Source: Kalmusia sp. IMI 367209
Taxonomy: Eukaryota > Ascomycota > Dothideomycetes > Pleosporales > Didymosphaeriaceae
Assembly (NCBI GenBank): GCA_027946365.1
Contig: JAPEUQ010000007.1
Location: forward strand, 496,001 to 560,000
Length of the DNA: 64,000 nt
Direction: 5' to 3'
Made by a program: the position numbers and the translations under genes. Positions 1-10,792 of this stretch are shown here, in pieces. The stretch's first letter is position 1, and each line of letters opens with the position of its first letter. The notes under the pieces were generated by a model, which saw nothing but the letters and a program-made list of their open reading frames with translations, did no database searches and was not told the DNA's origin.

Positions 1-905
1 GCCGAGCATGTTTCCTGGGTATTGAACACACTGACTTGATAGGCCCAAACCATGGCCGTTGGCCTGCCGTCAGTCTGCGTTGGGTCAATCTTGGACACGC
101 ACAGGTTGCGACCCAGACTGGCAAGCTCCAGCAGACTGTAATACGGGCGTTTTGCGTTCCCTCTCTTCCACGTCATCTTTTCAACACGAAGCGAACGACT
201 TTCACGACTAGCATACAAACGGCGTTCTATCCCCACCCGCTGCAAGCGATTTTCTGCGCTGCAAGGTCGTTGGCGGTTCTTTTGCTTACGCGCATCAAGC
301 ATAGCATGGAGTTGTAGGATTTCTCTTCTTTCCTGCGCCTGGTACATACCTCTGAACGTGGAGAATAGTATTATCAGAGACATATAAATAGCAAGCCAAT
401 ACCTATGAAGTTATATCAACTATGAAGTAGAGCTTTGATGGGATACGTGTTCCCATATGGATTTGCAATTTGAATCATATGGAACAGACGCTCGCCATGA
501 CTGGAGAGTATCATCTCATGGACATTTGAGCAGCCAAGAGCTGCATATCTACAATCTCACACGCATCAATCTCTCCCTCAAGTGCAAGAGAGCGTTACGT
601 GTGACGTCTATTGTCACCATCCAACCCAGCTATAAACGGCTTAGCTCTCGGCCAATCCTCGGCGTCTCTACCATAGCTCTCATTATACTTTTCTAAAGTT
701 TACCTGCAACCTGCGTCACTTCGACCTCTTGAGCCTCTGATAAAGCCCCGTGCTATACGCTCACTTGCCTATTCATAAACAGAAAACCTGTACTCATCGG
801 CTCTTACCTCCACCTTATCCGTTTTGGCTACATCTCGGCGCGCCCTAGAGACCGGTTCTTTTGCATCCTCGATTCGTCGTCGCGCACACGCATTCAGATC
901 CCAAC
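1..905. other. Gene-free stretch before SNU23
   Basis: I see no supported coding sequence here. The open frames are short and mostly begin at non-ATG codons. The last 100 bases before the SNU23 start are pyrimidine-rich and presumably form its promoter and 5' leader. Confidence 0.5.
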
Positions 906-1517
906 ATGGACAAGAAATCCGGTGCCTATGGGGCCCAGGGCGGAGGCGGAGGCGACACAGATTTCCGCAAGACCTACGACCGAGAGAAATATGCGGCCCT
1001 CGCGAAGGAGCGAGAACAGCGCGAGCGCGAAGAGGGCAAAGCCCGCTACGAAGCCAAGCAGGAAGGCCGGTCCTACCGTCGCCGCGCCTCCACGCCCGAA
1101 GACCTCAAAATGACCGAAGCCCGCACATCCCGCGTCGACGTGGCGAGCCTGATCGGCAAGACGATGCTCGTGCCTGCTGGGTCTGGCGTCGGCAAGCGTG
1201 GGAAATCAGCGGGCTTCTTCTGCGAGGCTTGCGACATGACTTGGCGAGACCATATAAGTTATGTCGAGCATTTGAACTCGAAGCAGCATTTGTCGAATAC
1301 GGGGCAGTCAATGGACGTGAAGAGGGCAACGTTGGAGGATGTCAGAGAGCGATTAAGGTATCTGAGCCGCAAGCGGAAGGAGGCGGCGCAGGTAGAGGAT
1401 TTGGATCTCGATAAGAGATTGGATAAGCGGAGAGAGGAAGAGGAGAGAGAGCGAGAGGAGAAGCGAAGGAAGAGGAATGAGAAGAGGCGGTCTAGGAAGC
1501 AGCAGGATGACTGGTGA
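906..1517 (+). CDS. SNU23: U4/U6.U5 tri-snRNP protein Snu23 (ZMAT2 family)
   Basis: Single-exon gene of 203 aa. It is a nuclear spliceosome component of the U4/U6.U5 tri-snRNP. The sequence shows a U1-type C2H2 zinc finger at about residues 115-145 (CEACDMTW, then HLNSKQH), the conserved block DVASLIGKTMLVP upstream of it, and a highly charged Arg/Glu/Lys C-terminus ending in QQDDW. The start is the ATG at 906, which opens MDKKSGAYG. The frame is open 45 bases further upstream, but that part does not look conserved. The length suits the family (about 190-220 aa). No intron is visible. The zinc finger and flanking blocks make the assignment firm. Confidence 0.93.
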   Translation: MDKKSGAYGAQGGGGGDTDFRKTYDREKYAALAKEREQREREEGKARYEAKQEGRSYRRRASTPEDLKMTEARTSRVDVASLIGKTMLVPAGSGVGKRGKSAGFFCEACDMTWRDHISYVEHLNSKQHLSNTGQSMDVKRATLEDVRERLRYLSRKRKEAAQVEDLDLDKRLDKRREEEEREREEKRRKRNEKRRSRKQQDDW

Positions 1518-2106
1518 AGCAGAAATGCTGCTCAAGCAGTTACATTGGTCCAGACTGAATGCTAGGGGCTAATCTGCACGTGTGATGTATGGACCCCAGA
1601 GTAGCAAACTCTCAAGGGTCAAGGACGGAGCGTTCATCGAGCATCCTGGCGTTTAGGTTGGACTTTGAAGATACCCAGGCAACATGCCATTACTTGAAAT
1701 TCACTAAATACATATGCAACTATTATTCGTCCGGTTGTTTAGTTTTGCACCATCATCGGATCAATATTGGTCCGCAAGACTGTGCCTCAGATCAGATGTC
1801 ACTTTAGTAAACTACTGCGGGGAAGCGAGCCCTGCGTCGTATCACCGACAGCCCATAGACTCCTCCCCTAAATTATGTGAGCTCCTTCGCAGTTGACGCA
1901 ATCTCGTAGAGCATTGCATTTATAATCAGAATGCCCCGCATTTTCTGTCCCCCTCTGGAGTTGGTTTAGAAAGTCTGCACATAAAGAGCTCTTGTGATTG
2001 ACATTGACTGGGTAACCTCATCGACTACTTTGTACTACTGCAACAGAAGTTGTTGACGCTCTACGTACTCTGAAATACACGGCAGATCAAGCAATAACCC
2101 TGCAAC
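1518..2106. other. Intergenic region SNU23 / GST
   Basis: No coding potential was recognised. It holds the SNU23 3' region and the promoter and leader of the glutathione transferase gene. Confidence 0.5.
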
Positions 2107-2993
2107 ATGGCGGCCGTAAATGAAGACACGCCCAAGATCACCCTCTACACCAACCATGGCTGCCCATTTGCGCACCGGGCGCACATCACCATCAAGGAAC
2201 TAGGCTTGCCATACGAAGAGGTCATCATCGATCTCTTGAAGCCCAGGGAGCCATGGTACTTGGAAGTCAACCCGGTGAGTTCTCCAAACTCTCAATCTAC
2301 GGGCGCTGGAAAGCGATTGTAAGAAAAAGGACTGGCCATCGCTCTTTCCCCAACTCGAACATCCGCACCCCACCTTCCGCACAATAGCCCCTGTCGTACA
2401 AAGCCGCAGAAAGAATTTTCCTAATCCTTTCCCCCTTTCAGCGCGGCCTCGTCCCATCCATCAACTTCAACGGCGAGATCCTCACCGAATCCGCCATCGT
2501 CGCCCAATTCCTCGCCGACGCCTACCCCTCGCACCTCCTCCCTCCTTCGAACTCCGTCGACAACGCCTTGAAGCGGGCGCGCATCAACTTCTTCACCGAC
2601 ACGTGGAGCACCAAAGCGGGAAGCTACTACTTCAAGATCGCGTTCCAAGACTCTGATGAAGAGAAGGAAAAGCTGTCGAAAGAGCTGGTTGACGTCGTAA
2701 CTAAGGAGATTGAGCCGCTACTCAAGGATGCGGCGCCGTTCTTTGGGGGAAGCAGCAGGTTGACGTTCGCGGAGGCGATTGTCGCGCCGTTCATTGTGCG
2801 GCTCTATGCGTTTGCGAAGCATGGGCTTGTGCCGGCGTCGGTTAAGGAGGGACTGGATGCACTGCCTAATTTCTCGAAGTGGGCTGCTGAAGTGGTCAAG
2901 CATGAGAGTGTGACATACATCTGGAATGAGGAGCGCGTTATTGAAGGGACGAGGAAGAAGATGGCTCAGATCAAGGGGCAGTCGAAGGTTTAG
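2107..2993 (+). CDS. Omega-like glutathione S-transferase
   Basis: Two exons, 2107-2274 and 2442-2993, give 239 aa. The 167-nt intron has a GTGAGT donor and a TTTCAG acceptor in phase 0. The N-terminal thioredoxin-like domain begins ITLYTNHGCPFAHR. Its CPFAHR motif provides a catalytic cysteine, as in omega/GTO-class enzymes. The cis-proline segment LVPSINF and the glutathione gamma-glutamyl site LTESAIVAQFL follow, joined across the splice. The C-terminal half is the all-alpha GST domain. It is probably a cytosolic enzyme using glutathione for thiol transfer or dehydroascorbate-type reduction. The substrate cannot be told from sequence. The gene is convergent with the APSES gene downstream. 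Confidence 0.88.
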
Positions 2994-3376
2994 AGAGAGC
3001 ATCGTGTGCGAAGCTGGTACGTTCGGTTGATGAGCATGAAATATCATTATTACATCCCCTCCCATCAAAGCAGACACCCAACACGCTCGTACGATATGAT
3101 GTGCTTATGCAAATGCTATCACCACTAGCTAAACTTGCTGCAGCAAGTGAACTATGGTGCTCAAAACTCACAAGACTGCAGATGACGACGATGCTCAAAG
3201 GAATGTGAGACGCCACCAGTGAGACCGAATGCATACGACCAACAATCTGAGTGTTTAAAGTACCTGAGTTCATGCGATGCTTAAGAAAAGACCCGACCTG
3301 CAAATATGCTAAAGGAAAAGGTCGCCAATTGTTTGATCGACCCGCGCATAGACGTGCACTCAATGATAACCCTGGC
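2994..3376. other. Convergent intergenic region GST / APSES gene
   Basis: This is the 3'-3' spacer between two convergent genes. No additional gene was recognised. Confidence 0.5.
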
Positions 3377-4917
3377 TCAGTATCGTGGACCCCGGCATGT
3401 TCGCTTTGGGGGAGGAAGCGTCTGGTCATTCGAACTAAGCTGCACAAGAATATCAGCTGCGTCAAAATCGTCCCTGCTACGAATACCATTTCCTAGGCCG
3501 CTCGATCCGTGATTCATCATCATGTGGGGGTTGGAAGTCACATAATGAGGCACGTTCGCTTCCCTGATTGAATACCCAGTGTACGCCGTGACATTAGGGG
3601 TCGATGTGACGGAGGGGTGAATATTTGCTTCCCTGAACGCATACTCGGTGCGAATAAGGTTCGAATGGTTTCTTTTCGCATGGAGTTGCTCATCATAGTA
3701 GCCTAAGGGCACCGAGGTTGGTAGCATCTGACGAATAGGTGGGAGGTTTTCTATCGTCCGATCAAAAGTCGGAGAGTGGACGATCGGTGATGAAGACGGA
3801 GACTTTGATCCGTCGACAGACATCCATGGTGAGCTGCGCGGGGATACTTGTGGCGAGAAGTTCGACTTCCCGATTCGATCGTCCGTACAGTATCCACTCT
3901 CCTCCGACTGCCTTGGAGGTTGCGATTTGGGAGCCCACGGCGAAGGCAGGTTTTGAACTTGCGGTGTGTGCTGCGGTGTGAACGGCATCGTCCATTCTCG
4001 CGGACGTGCAATCTTGTAGTCGGCGCCCTCTTCTTTGAAGCGATTCGTTTCCTCTATGCATTCCTGCACGACTTCAGGATCGATGACGAACTTCCCGTAT
4101 CTCGGATCATCTGGATGATAGCAGGTTGAAGGGAAGTCGTTCCCGAATACGGGCGTAAGAGCCCAGCGAATGTGGTAGCAGAATGTCGCAGCTATGGCTT
4201 TGGCAGCCTGGTAGGGCATCCAATATCCTAAGATAGTGAGCGAGAACTCTGATACATCGCAGAATTACCTACCCTGACAAACTAGGGCCCCTCCGGTAAT
4301 GCTATAACTTATGTCCTTAAGGCCTGAGTTCTCCTTCAAAGCTTTTGCAGGAATGGTCTATGATGCTCAGTACTTGGACATTGTAACAACAGACTTTGAC
4401 CAACCTTTGAGTGCTTCAGCGACTTGAAGAACGGCGTCATGCGCACCAAGCCAACGTTGTAGTCCCACACAACGATATACTCTTTTTCGTCGCCGGGAAC
4501 GCAAAACGTGTATTGGAACACTGTTGAATGGTTAGCGACACACTGCACTCTACGGACTATCAACATACTTTCAAAAGCCTCTCGACCTGTCTTCTCAAGA
4601 AAGTCCTTCTTGTCGCTGTTGTAGGGGATGTGTCGTGCTCCTTTCCTCTGTATTTCCCCCATGGGATATATTTGGAATCTTCGATGCTGTTCGGCGAGCT
4701 CTACGTCATCTCCAGCTTCGTATGGAGGATAGTTGAGGTGGCCAACTATCTTCGTGCCTTCTGAAAAGACGGGCGCGTCTTTTGGGATCTTTTTCCGTTT
4801 TGGCATCGGCGGATACGACGCCGCTGGACGCGGCATGGATGATGGTGTCGGGGATTCTGAGCTACGATAGCCATTTCGGTCGCTACAGAATGGGTTGAGC
4901 AAAGAGTGGATCTTCAT
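3377..4917 (-). CDS. APSES-type (KilA-N/Mbp1-like) DNA-binding protein
   Basis: Four exons on the minus strand (4917-4569, 4520-4405, 4357-4273, 4227-3377) encode 466 aa. All junctions are GT-AG and keep phase. The N-terminus starts MKIHSLLNPF, shared by a fungal regulator family. The conserved core reads FQYTFCVPGDEKEY, then WDYNVGLVRMTPFFK, then SITGGALVCQGYWMPYQAAK across two splices. The block with GGALxxQGYWMP corresponds to the APSES helix-turn-helix wing seen as GGYGxYQGTWIP in Mbp1 and Swi4. The C-terminal half is Ser/Pro-rich and low complexity, as expected of a transcription factor tail. It is likely a nuclear transcriptional regulator, possibly Xbp1-like. Targets are unknown. The open frame extends upstream of 4917 without conserved features. 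Confidence 0.8.
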
Positions 4918-7900
4918 GGCTCGACGCGAGAGCCTGGTTTCTGAGACTTGTGCGCGTCTATGAGCTTTGAGCCTTGTCGCGGCGTACGCGTCAAGATGGA
5001 CTTGAAGCAAAGACTGGTACAGGAGGTGAACTAGGCTGCTGTGGAACGATGTGGTGTGGTTTGGGCACTGGGAGGCTTGGGTAGTGGTCGAAAGAGAAGA
5101 GGTCGGTCTCAGGAGCGTTTGCACGTTGACCACGAGGACGAGATGGACAGCTTATACGCGCAAGCGATATCGCTGACTACACTGCCCAAACCGCGAGTCA
5201 CAGGATCTGCTCTTTGTCTGTAAGTGTTTGGCGCGCTTTAAAATACTGATGTTGACACTTACATTATGCTCCTGATGGTCAAGGTATCGGAGAAGGGCCT
5301 GATGAGTTTTCGCTCTTTCGCCAGAGGTATCAGACCGCGATACAGAAGGAACCTAAGCTAGAAGTGGTCGTCAGACAAACGGAAGCTTCCCGTGGCGATA
5401 AGTCTCGTTCTCGCTTGATGTCCAACGGATTGTTCAGATCGGCTTGACCAGTAGATTGTTGGCTATGGGGTATTGACGACACTAAGACACACGTCAAGAA
5501 TGAAGCGACTCTAGTGAGCGGCCGCCTTTACCAACGAAGGCCTCAAGCTCTCAGTGCTGTTAGAGTATGTCTGTATGCCCTGTCAGTCGAATGGAGCTTG
5601 GCGAACGGCAACCCAAATGGGATGGATGAAGCAGGGCAAAAGCTAACGATGGGATATTAGATTAGCCCTAGGCTCGGCTGCTGGGTCGTTCTCTTGTATT
5701 ATTCCGTCAGCCACTAGCTGCTTCCCTCCCGACAGCATGGCACCGATGTAGTCCAAGCTTCTGCAGACGCTCGCATAGTATGGAGAAGCGAATATTTGTG
5801 GTTTCAGAGTACGCTCTGCATAACTCCATAAAACGCGAGGGATTTATTCTGTCATTGGATCCAACATTGATGTCTGATTACGGCAAGACTGAACGAGCAC
5901 CCAGTAGCCGGGGAGGCATCGAGGACCTCGTTTCACGGCATCAAACGCCCTGCTGCCATGAACCCTGCATTTACTTCGCGGCTCCCAAAGGCATTCTTTG
6001 TCCTCAACGGCCGCGTCAAAACAATTTCAGAGACACGAAGGCCATCCGAAGGCGTCACAGCTCGCAAGTTCAGTGTTCGACTCAGCCATAGCCCTACAGG
6101 CCACGTCTGTTGATCATAGCTTTCCGGTATGCTTCAAAGCTGAGTTTGGCATCCCAAGCTTGGGAGAAGCCACAACGGGAGCATCTTCGACCTTCCCGTC
6201 AGCCGTCAGGAGAGCTGAAGGAAGAACCCAAGCGCATACAGCACAAGCATTACGGCATAGCAGAAAACTTGCCACCTCGTCTCTAGCATTCGCCGTACGA
6301 GTGGGCGCATCCATTCTTCCCATATGTACCGCGTGTGAAAGGCGAGCCGGTACGCTGTCTGCCTGCAGCGACCCGCGAGCACAAGCGCACGTACCTACCT
6401 TGGCTGGTCCCGCACTGGCAAACGTGGTTGCATGATTCCTTGCAACATGCGCCTTCCGGTTGCCTGCGCCTTTGCGAACCCGGTTGCAAAATTGGTTGGT
6501 CCTGAATTTGTCGGTGAGGCGCTTTCCGGGGACTCAAGCGTCACGGGAAGGATACTCGAAGCCCCTGTCCTGGCTGATTGCTTGCCCGTTTGGGAACGGT
6601 AAACAGTCACATCACCGCAATAATAAACAGCACGTTTAGGAGATAAACTTTTGCTCCCTTTTCTTTACTTATGGCAGCTCTACGTGGCGTCTTCAGCTGC
6701 AAGCCTATTCACGGCTATGTCGTGACGGCGAGTATAAATCCAGGGCCGTGCTTCACCGGACGTTCAGGAGCGAAGAGTCGTGGCAGACCGTCCGTAAAAG
6801 CGGCGTTTCTGTTTCACTCTGGGCGCCCTCTGGATGAGCGCCCAAAACTAAGTAGTGGGTCCTGAGACGGGCTGCTTTTTCGTTGTCCCCACTTTGCGGC
6901 ATGTCGACAGAGCAGTGTGCTAGGCACCGCTTCCCCCTTGTTCTGGAACAACTGTGAGTGATGAAACCTGAGCAATGATATGGAGCCAGGAGGTGCAAGT
7001 CGCCAAAGATGATGCTAATGGACGAGATCTACCGCCTTCGGCGTCGTCATGTGGGCTGCCAGAAGCCATCTATGGCGCTGCTGTCGATGCACTCGCCCGG
7101 CGGTGGGCGATTCGACACACCGCCCCTCCTCGTCCGGTCAAGGGAGGTGCTGGATTGAACTCTATTTGACTTGCTCTCAGTGAATTCATTGGGATATGTT
7201 TGAGGTTGGAGGTCATCCGCTCAACGTCCTGAAAGGAAGTGGAGCACATGACGCCGCTGCTGTTGTTGACTGCCCGAGAATTGCGGCTGTCTCATGCAAG
7301 ATTATGATGACGGCGGAAGGATGTCACGTGTGGTAATTCGACTACGGTCAGCAACACTGAGTGCTTGCGCCTTTCATTCCAAATACGCGAGCACGTTGAA
7401 ATGAGCTATACTTAACAGGACAAGCGCCGTCATCAATCCACTATGCCTCGCTTCCATGAGCTCATCAGATTCCTTCTATGTCTGCAATAGCTACACAGAT
7501 TCATCGCACTAGATGGACGGACCCTTCAGGCAAGGTGATCCTGGGTTGGGTAGCACTACCCCACTCCACCTCACGGCTGTCCACTTACAGGCGACTACCG
7601 TGTGAAAGACATATGAAGGCTGCACTATGCACAGCTACAACATGTTGAGCGAGATTTCTAGGATCATGGCTTTTCTTTCCAGCACGCGGCAGCAAACACT
7701 GGTTAGTATCTCAGTTCATTTGTTCTGTTTCAGACCATGGAGACGCCTTTCAACCCCGACACGACTGAGCGACATCTGAACAGCAGCGTCCACGGCCGGC
7801 TGTACGGTGCGTCTGTCCAACCTAACCAGTACAACACAGCTGTCAAGATCTGATGTATGCTTCCGAGCCGTAGTCACTCACAAGTGCACGCAACATGGAG

Positions 7901-10792
7901 AAATTTCCTATGGCTTCCGTCCGCTGCAGTGTCGCCTACTGTGTGGCAGACTGAGGACGCCAACGTAGGCAGGCGATTAGGAAGAGACTTTGAGCACAGC
8001 GACGACGACGGTATTGCGAGGATATTCGAAGCGAGCACCATAGTACCCGTGGAACGCGCCAAGTAAGATACACGATAGCACCAATACGCAAGCTCTTCGG
8101 CTCGAGCGGCTCATGACGAAGTTGGCTAGCTGCAGAAGCTCATCGACGCTCTAGAGTTCGTCTTCGACGCAAAATTCCGTGGCATGGAGCTATCCGTTCC
8201 TCGCTAGCTCCGCCGCTATCGAATACCAGGTACCTGAAATCGACTGCTCGCCGCAGCGTGCCGACGGTAGACTAAGTGCGATCGTATACCATCGTCTGTG
8301 CCACGAGCACTGCCGCCAACATTCGTCATTGGAAAGCAAACTCCCACACTTTATTCGTCTCTCATCAGACTGGCTGCAGGAAGATCCCCTAACGTATCTG
8401 ACCACTCTTCGTGTTGCCTTCAATGCCTGAGGACGGACTTGAGGCACATATATCGCATGCGTAATCATTTCCACATTAGCTAGAGTCACGACCCTATGCT
8501 ACACATACGAAGCCAAACTCACTCACAACACTCCCAGCTCGAGTACGACGTCTTTTGGGCGACCCCACCTTCGAGGCACAGCCTTGTGTCGCGGCATACA
8601 GTACGACCAGCTTGTCAAAATCTCCGCATGCCGCGCCAGATTGCGTTACATCCTTCTCGAACACGAACATTCCAGAAGAAGCATTAGATAGCGTTCTCAC
8701 GCCCTCGTCGCACCCGATTCGTATTCGCAGCTGCCTACGTACTACCACCCTGTCACTGTAGCTTTCCACCCGCACAACGTGTACGGAAGGCCGATATTGG
8801 AACCTTGACAACAGCACTTTCGCCACGCTTCCCAACCTAGCCATGCTTTCCACGATACCTCATATTCAGCTCTGTAGCATACCTGCGTATCCGCTTACAC
8901 AGAGTCGAGGCCGGCACGGTGTTTGTACAAGCTTCGACACAAATGACGAAGACTGCGCTACGTCGAGGATAATGTTGGACAGTCTCCTGGTAATTTTGGG
9001 CTTGCAGGTTCTGTGATGCAATCAAGCTTTGTGGCGCTTTTGAGTGCGTTGGACAGACGGTTGAACTCGAGCGTTGTTACGAGCAATAGGCTGACAGGTC
9101 GCACAGGCGAATGGGAAGAACTAGCTTGATCTTTGGGTGCACCGCACTTGCTTTTAGCACCTTGCTATCGCTTTCCCTGTTCCTGATCGTGCGCTGTTCG
9201 AGAAGAGTGATGGGGAGGTTGTGGAGTGAGACGGCTCGCGCCGCTCGAGGTGGTCTGCACGACCAGAACGATGCACTAAGAGATGGCGAACAGTTTAGCG
9301 GCTAGCGACTCTGGAGTTTATTGTCTATTGCCCTGATATGTATGTTGTGGATCACATCAATCCTCTCCCCTTCTCGGTGATAGCTACTAGTCTCTAACCC
9401 GCATGCTGATCCGCCTTCTGTCACGTATACCAATTCTTCACTAACTGACTTCACATCTACCCAAAGCCCTCGCCTCCTCCTCTCTAGTTCCAATCTCCTT
9501 CTGGTATCACCCCACAACCTCCTGCTATCCACTAGCTCCCCCCGCACTCATCGATCGGTGCGGACCACCGTAGCGCATTCAATGCGGAAACGCTTGCCGT
9601 GCCTGGGGCCTTCATTCGCGATCCGTCTCGGCAAGCAAGACGAGTGGAACAAAGATCGTAGCGCAAGAACCAGGTGAATGGCTGACAGCTCCTTGACAGC
9701 CGCTCTTGTGCGAGGCTCATCCGGAGAGGAGACGTGGCACAAGGGGGTTCACGAACTATCGTTCGCACTTAACCAATTTCAGAGCCATATCGACAGAAGT
9801 CTTTCGATTCAAACAACAAATACGTATCCCACGAGAAGAAAAAAAAGAACGAACAGAGCAGGATCACAGTCATAATGCCTTCTTTCTCACAAGGAGCCCT
9901 TTGTATCCCCCCTCTTTCATTTCCTCCACCCGTAACGCACTTCCCTACCACCCGCCCTACTAAGCTACAGCCAACGCACCTCGTCGCACAACGCGGAGCT
10001 CAGCGCCACCCGCTGTTCGCACGCTACGCTCCTCCCTAGCCATTTCCTTCCACACGCTCCCTAGACCGGTCATCGTAGCGCCTCGTTTGCGTTTCCTCTT
10101 TCCCCTCGGTCCCTCCCGCGCTAGGCTAGAAGACATAACTAAGCCGAGCGATCAGTTTAGGTCTGTCGATGGAGCGGTCGTAGTGCGGGCGCGCTTGGAG
10201 CGGGTAGGCCCTGGTTGTAGGCTGGAACTTGGGGTGGAGAGGGGTGGCGGGAAATTGGGGGCTGAGTGTGGTTTGGCTTGTGGAGTTCAGGGTGGAGGGT
10301 GGAAAGGTGGGTGCTATGGTATATAAGCTCGTTGATTAGACTCGCGATAGATTTGATACCTGCGGAGACGAAATTTTTGTCTCGTTATGAGGATGAATCG
10401 TGCTTCCTCTGGACCTATCTACTTCATTCTGTACAGAGCAGTTGTCTGAGATGGGCGGCATATATCATCACTTTAATCAAACACGCTTTCGTCTCGCCCA
10501 GTCAAGTCATTTGTACAAAGCAACGTGGCCGTTATATTCCTTTAAGACGGTACTCGCTAGTATTACAGTGCTAAAGCACGAGAACGCGTGAATTGCCCAA
10601 AACGCCAATCCCCCATCCCATCCATAACCGAGGCGGCATTCAATCCAGTGACGTAACGATCGAACGTAACGGAAGAAACAAGAATGCCACGCCATAGCCA
10701 TAGCCGATATCAAACGCCCCCAGCACCATACAAGCCCGGGTATCTCCCGCGTCCCCCAAACGCCGATCTCAGAACCAAGCTCGACGGAACAC
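4918..10792. other. 5.9-kb gene-free stretch between the APSES gene and TOP2
   Basis: No gene could be recognised on either strand. Frames of up to 145 codons exist (for example 5998-6435 and 8494-8853), but they lack recognisable motifs, use non-ATG starts, or overlap equally good frames on the other strand. The only ATG-initiated short frame with a hydrophobic stretch is 9111-9305: 64 codons with a Leu/Phe/Ser-rich segment at residues 6-27, then RCSRR. It could be a small membrane peptide or chance. Base composition stays near that of the flanks, so this is not an AT-rich RIP-degraded transposon block. Promoter regions of flanking genes and unannotated non-coding RNA are possible. Confidence 0.45.

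Noticed and set aside
5998..6435. 145-codon frame in the gene-free island
   Set aside because: It lacks an ATG start and motifs, and overlaps three other frames of similar size. Likely chance.
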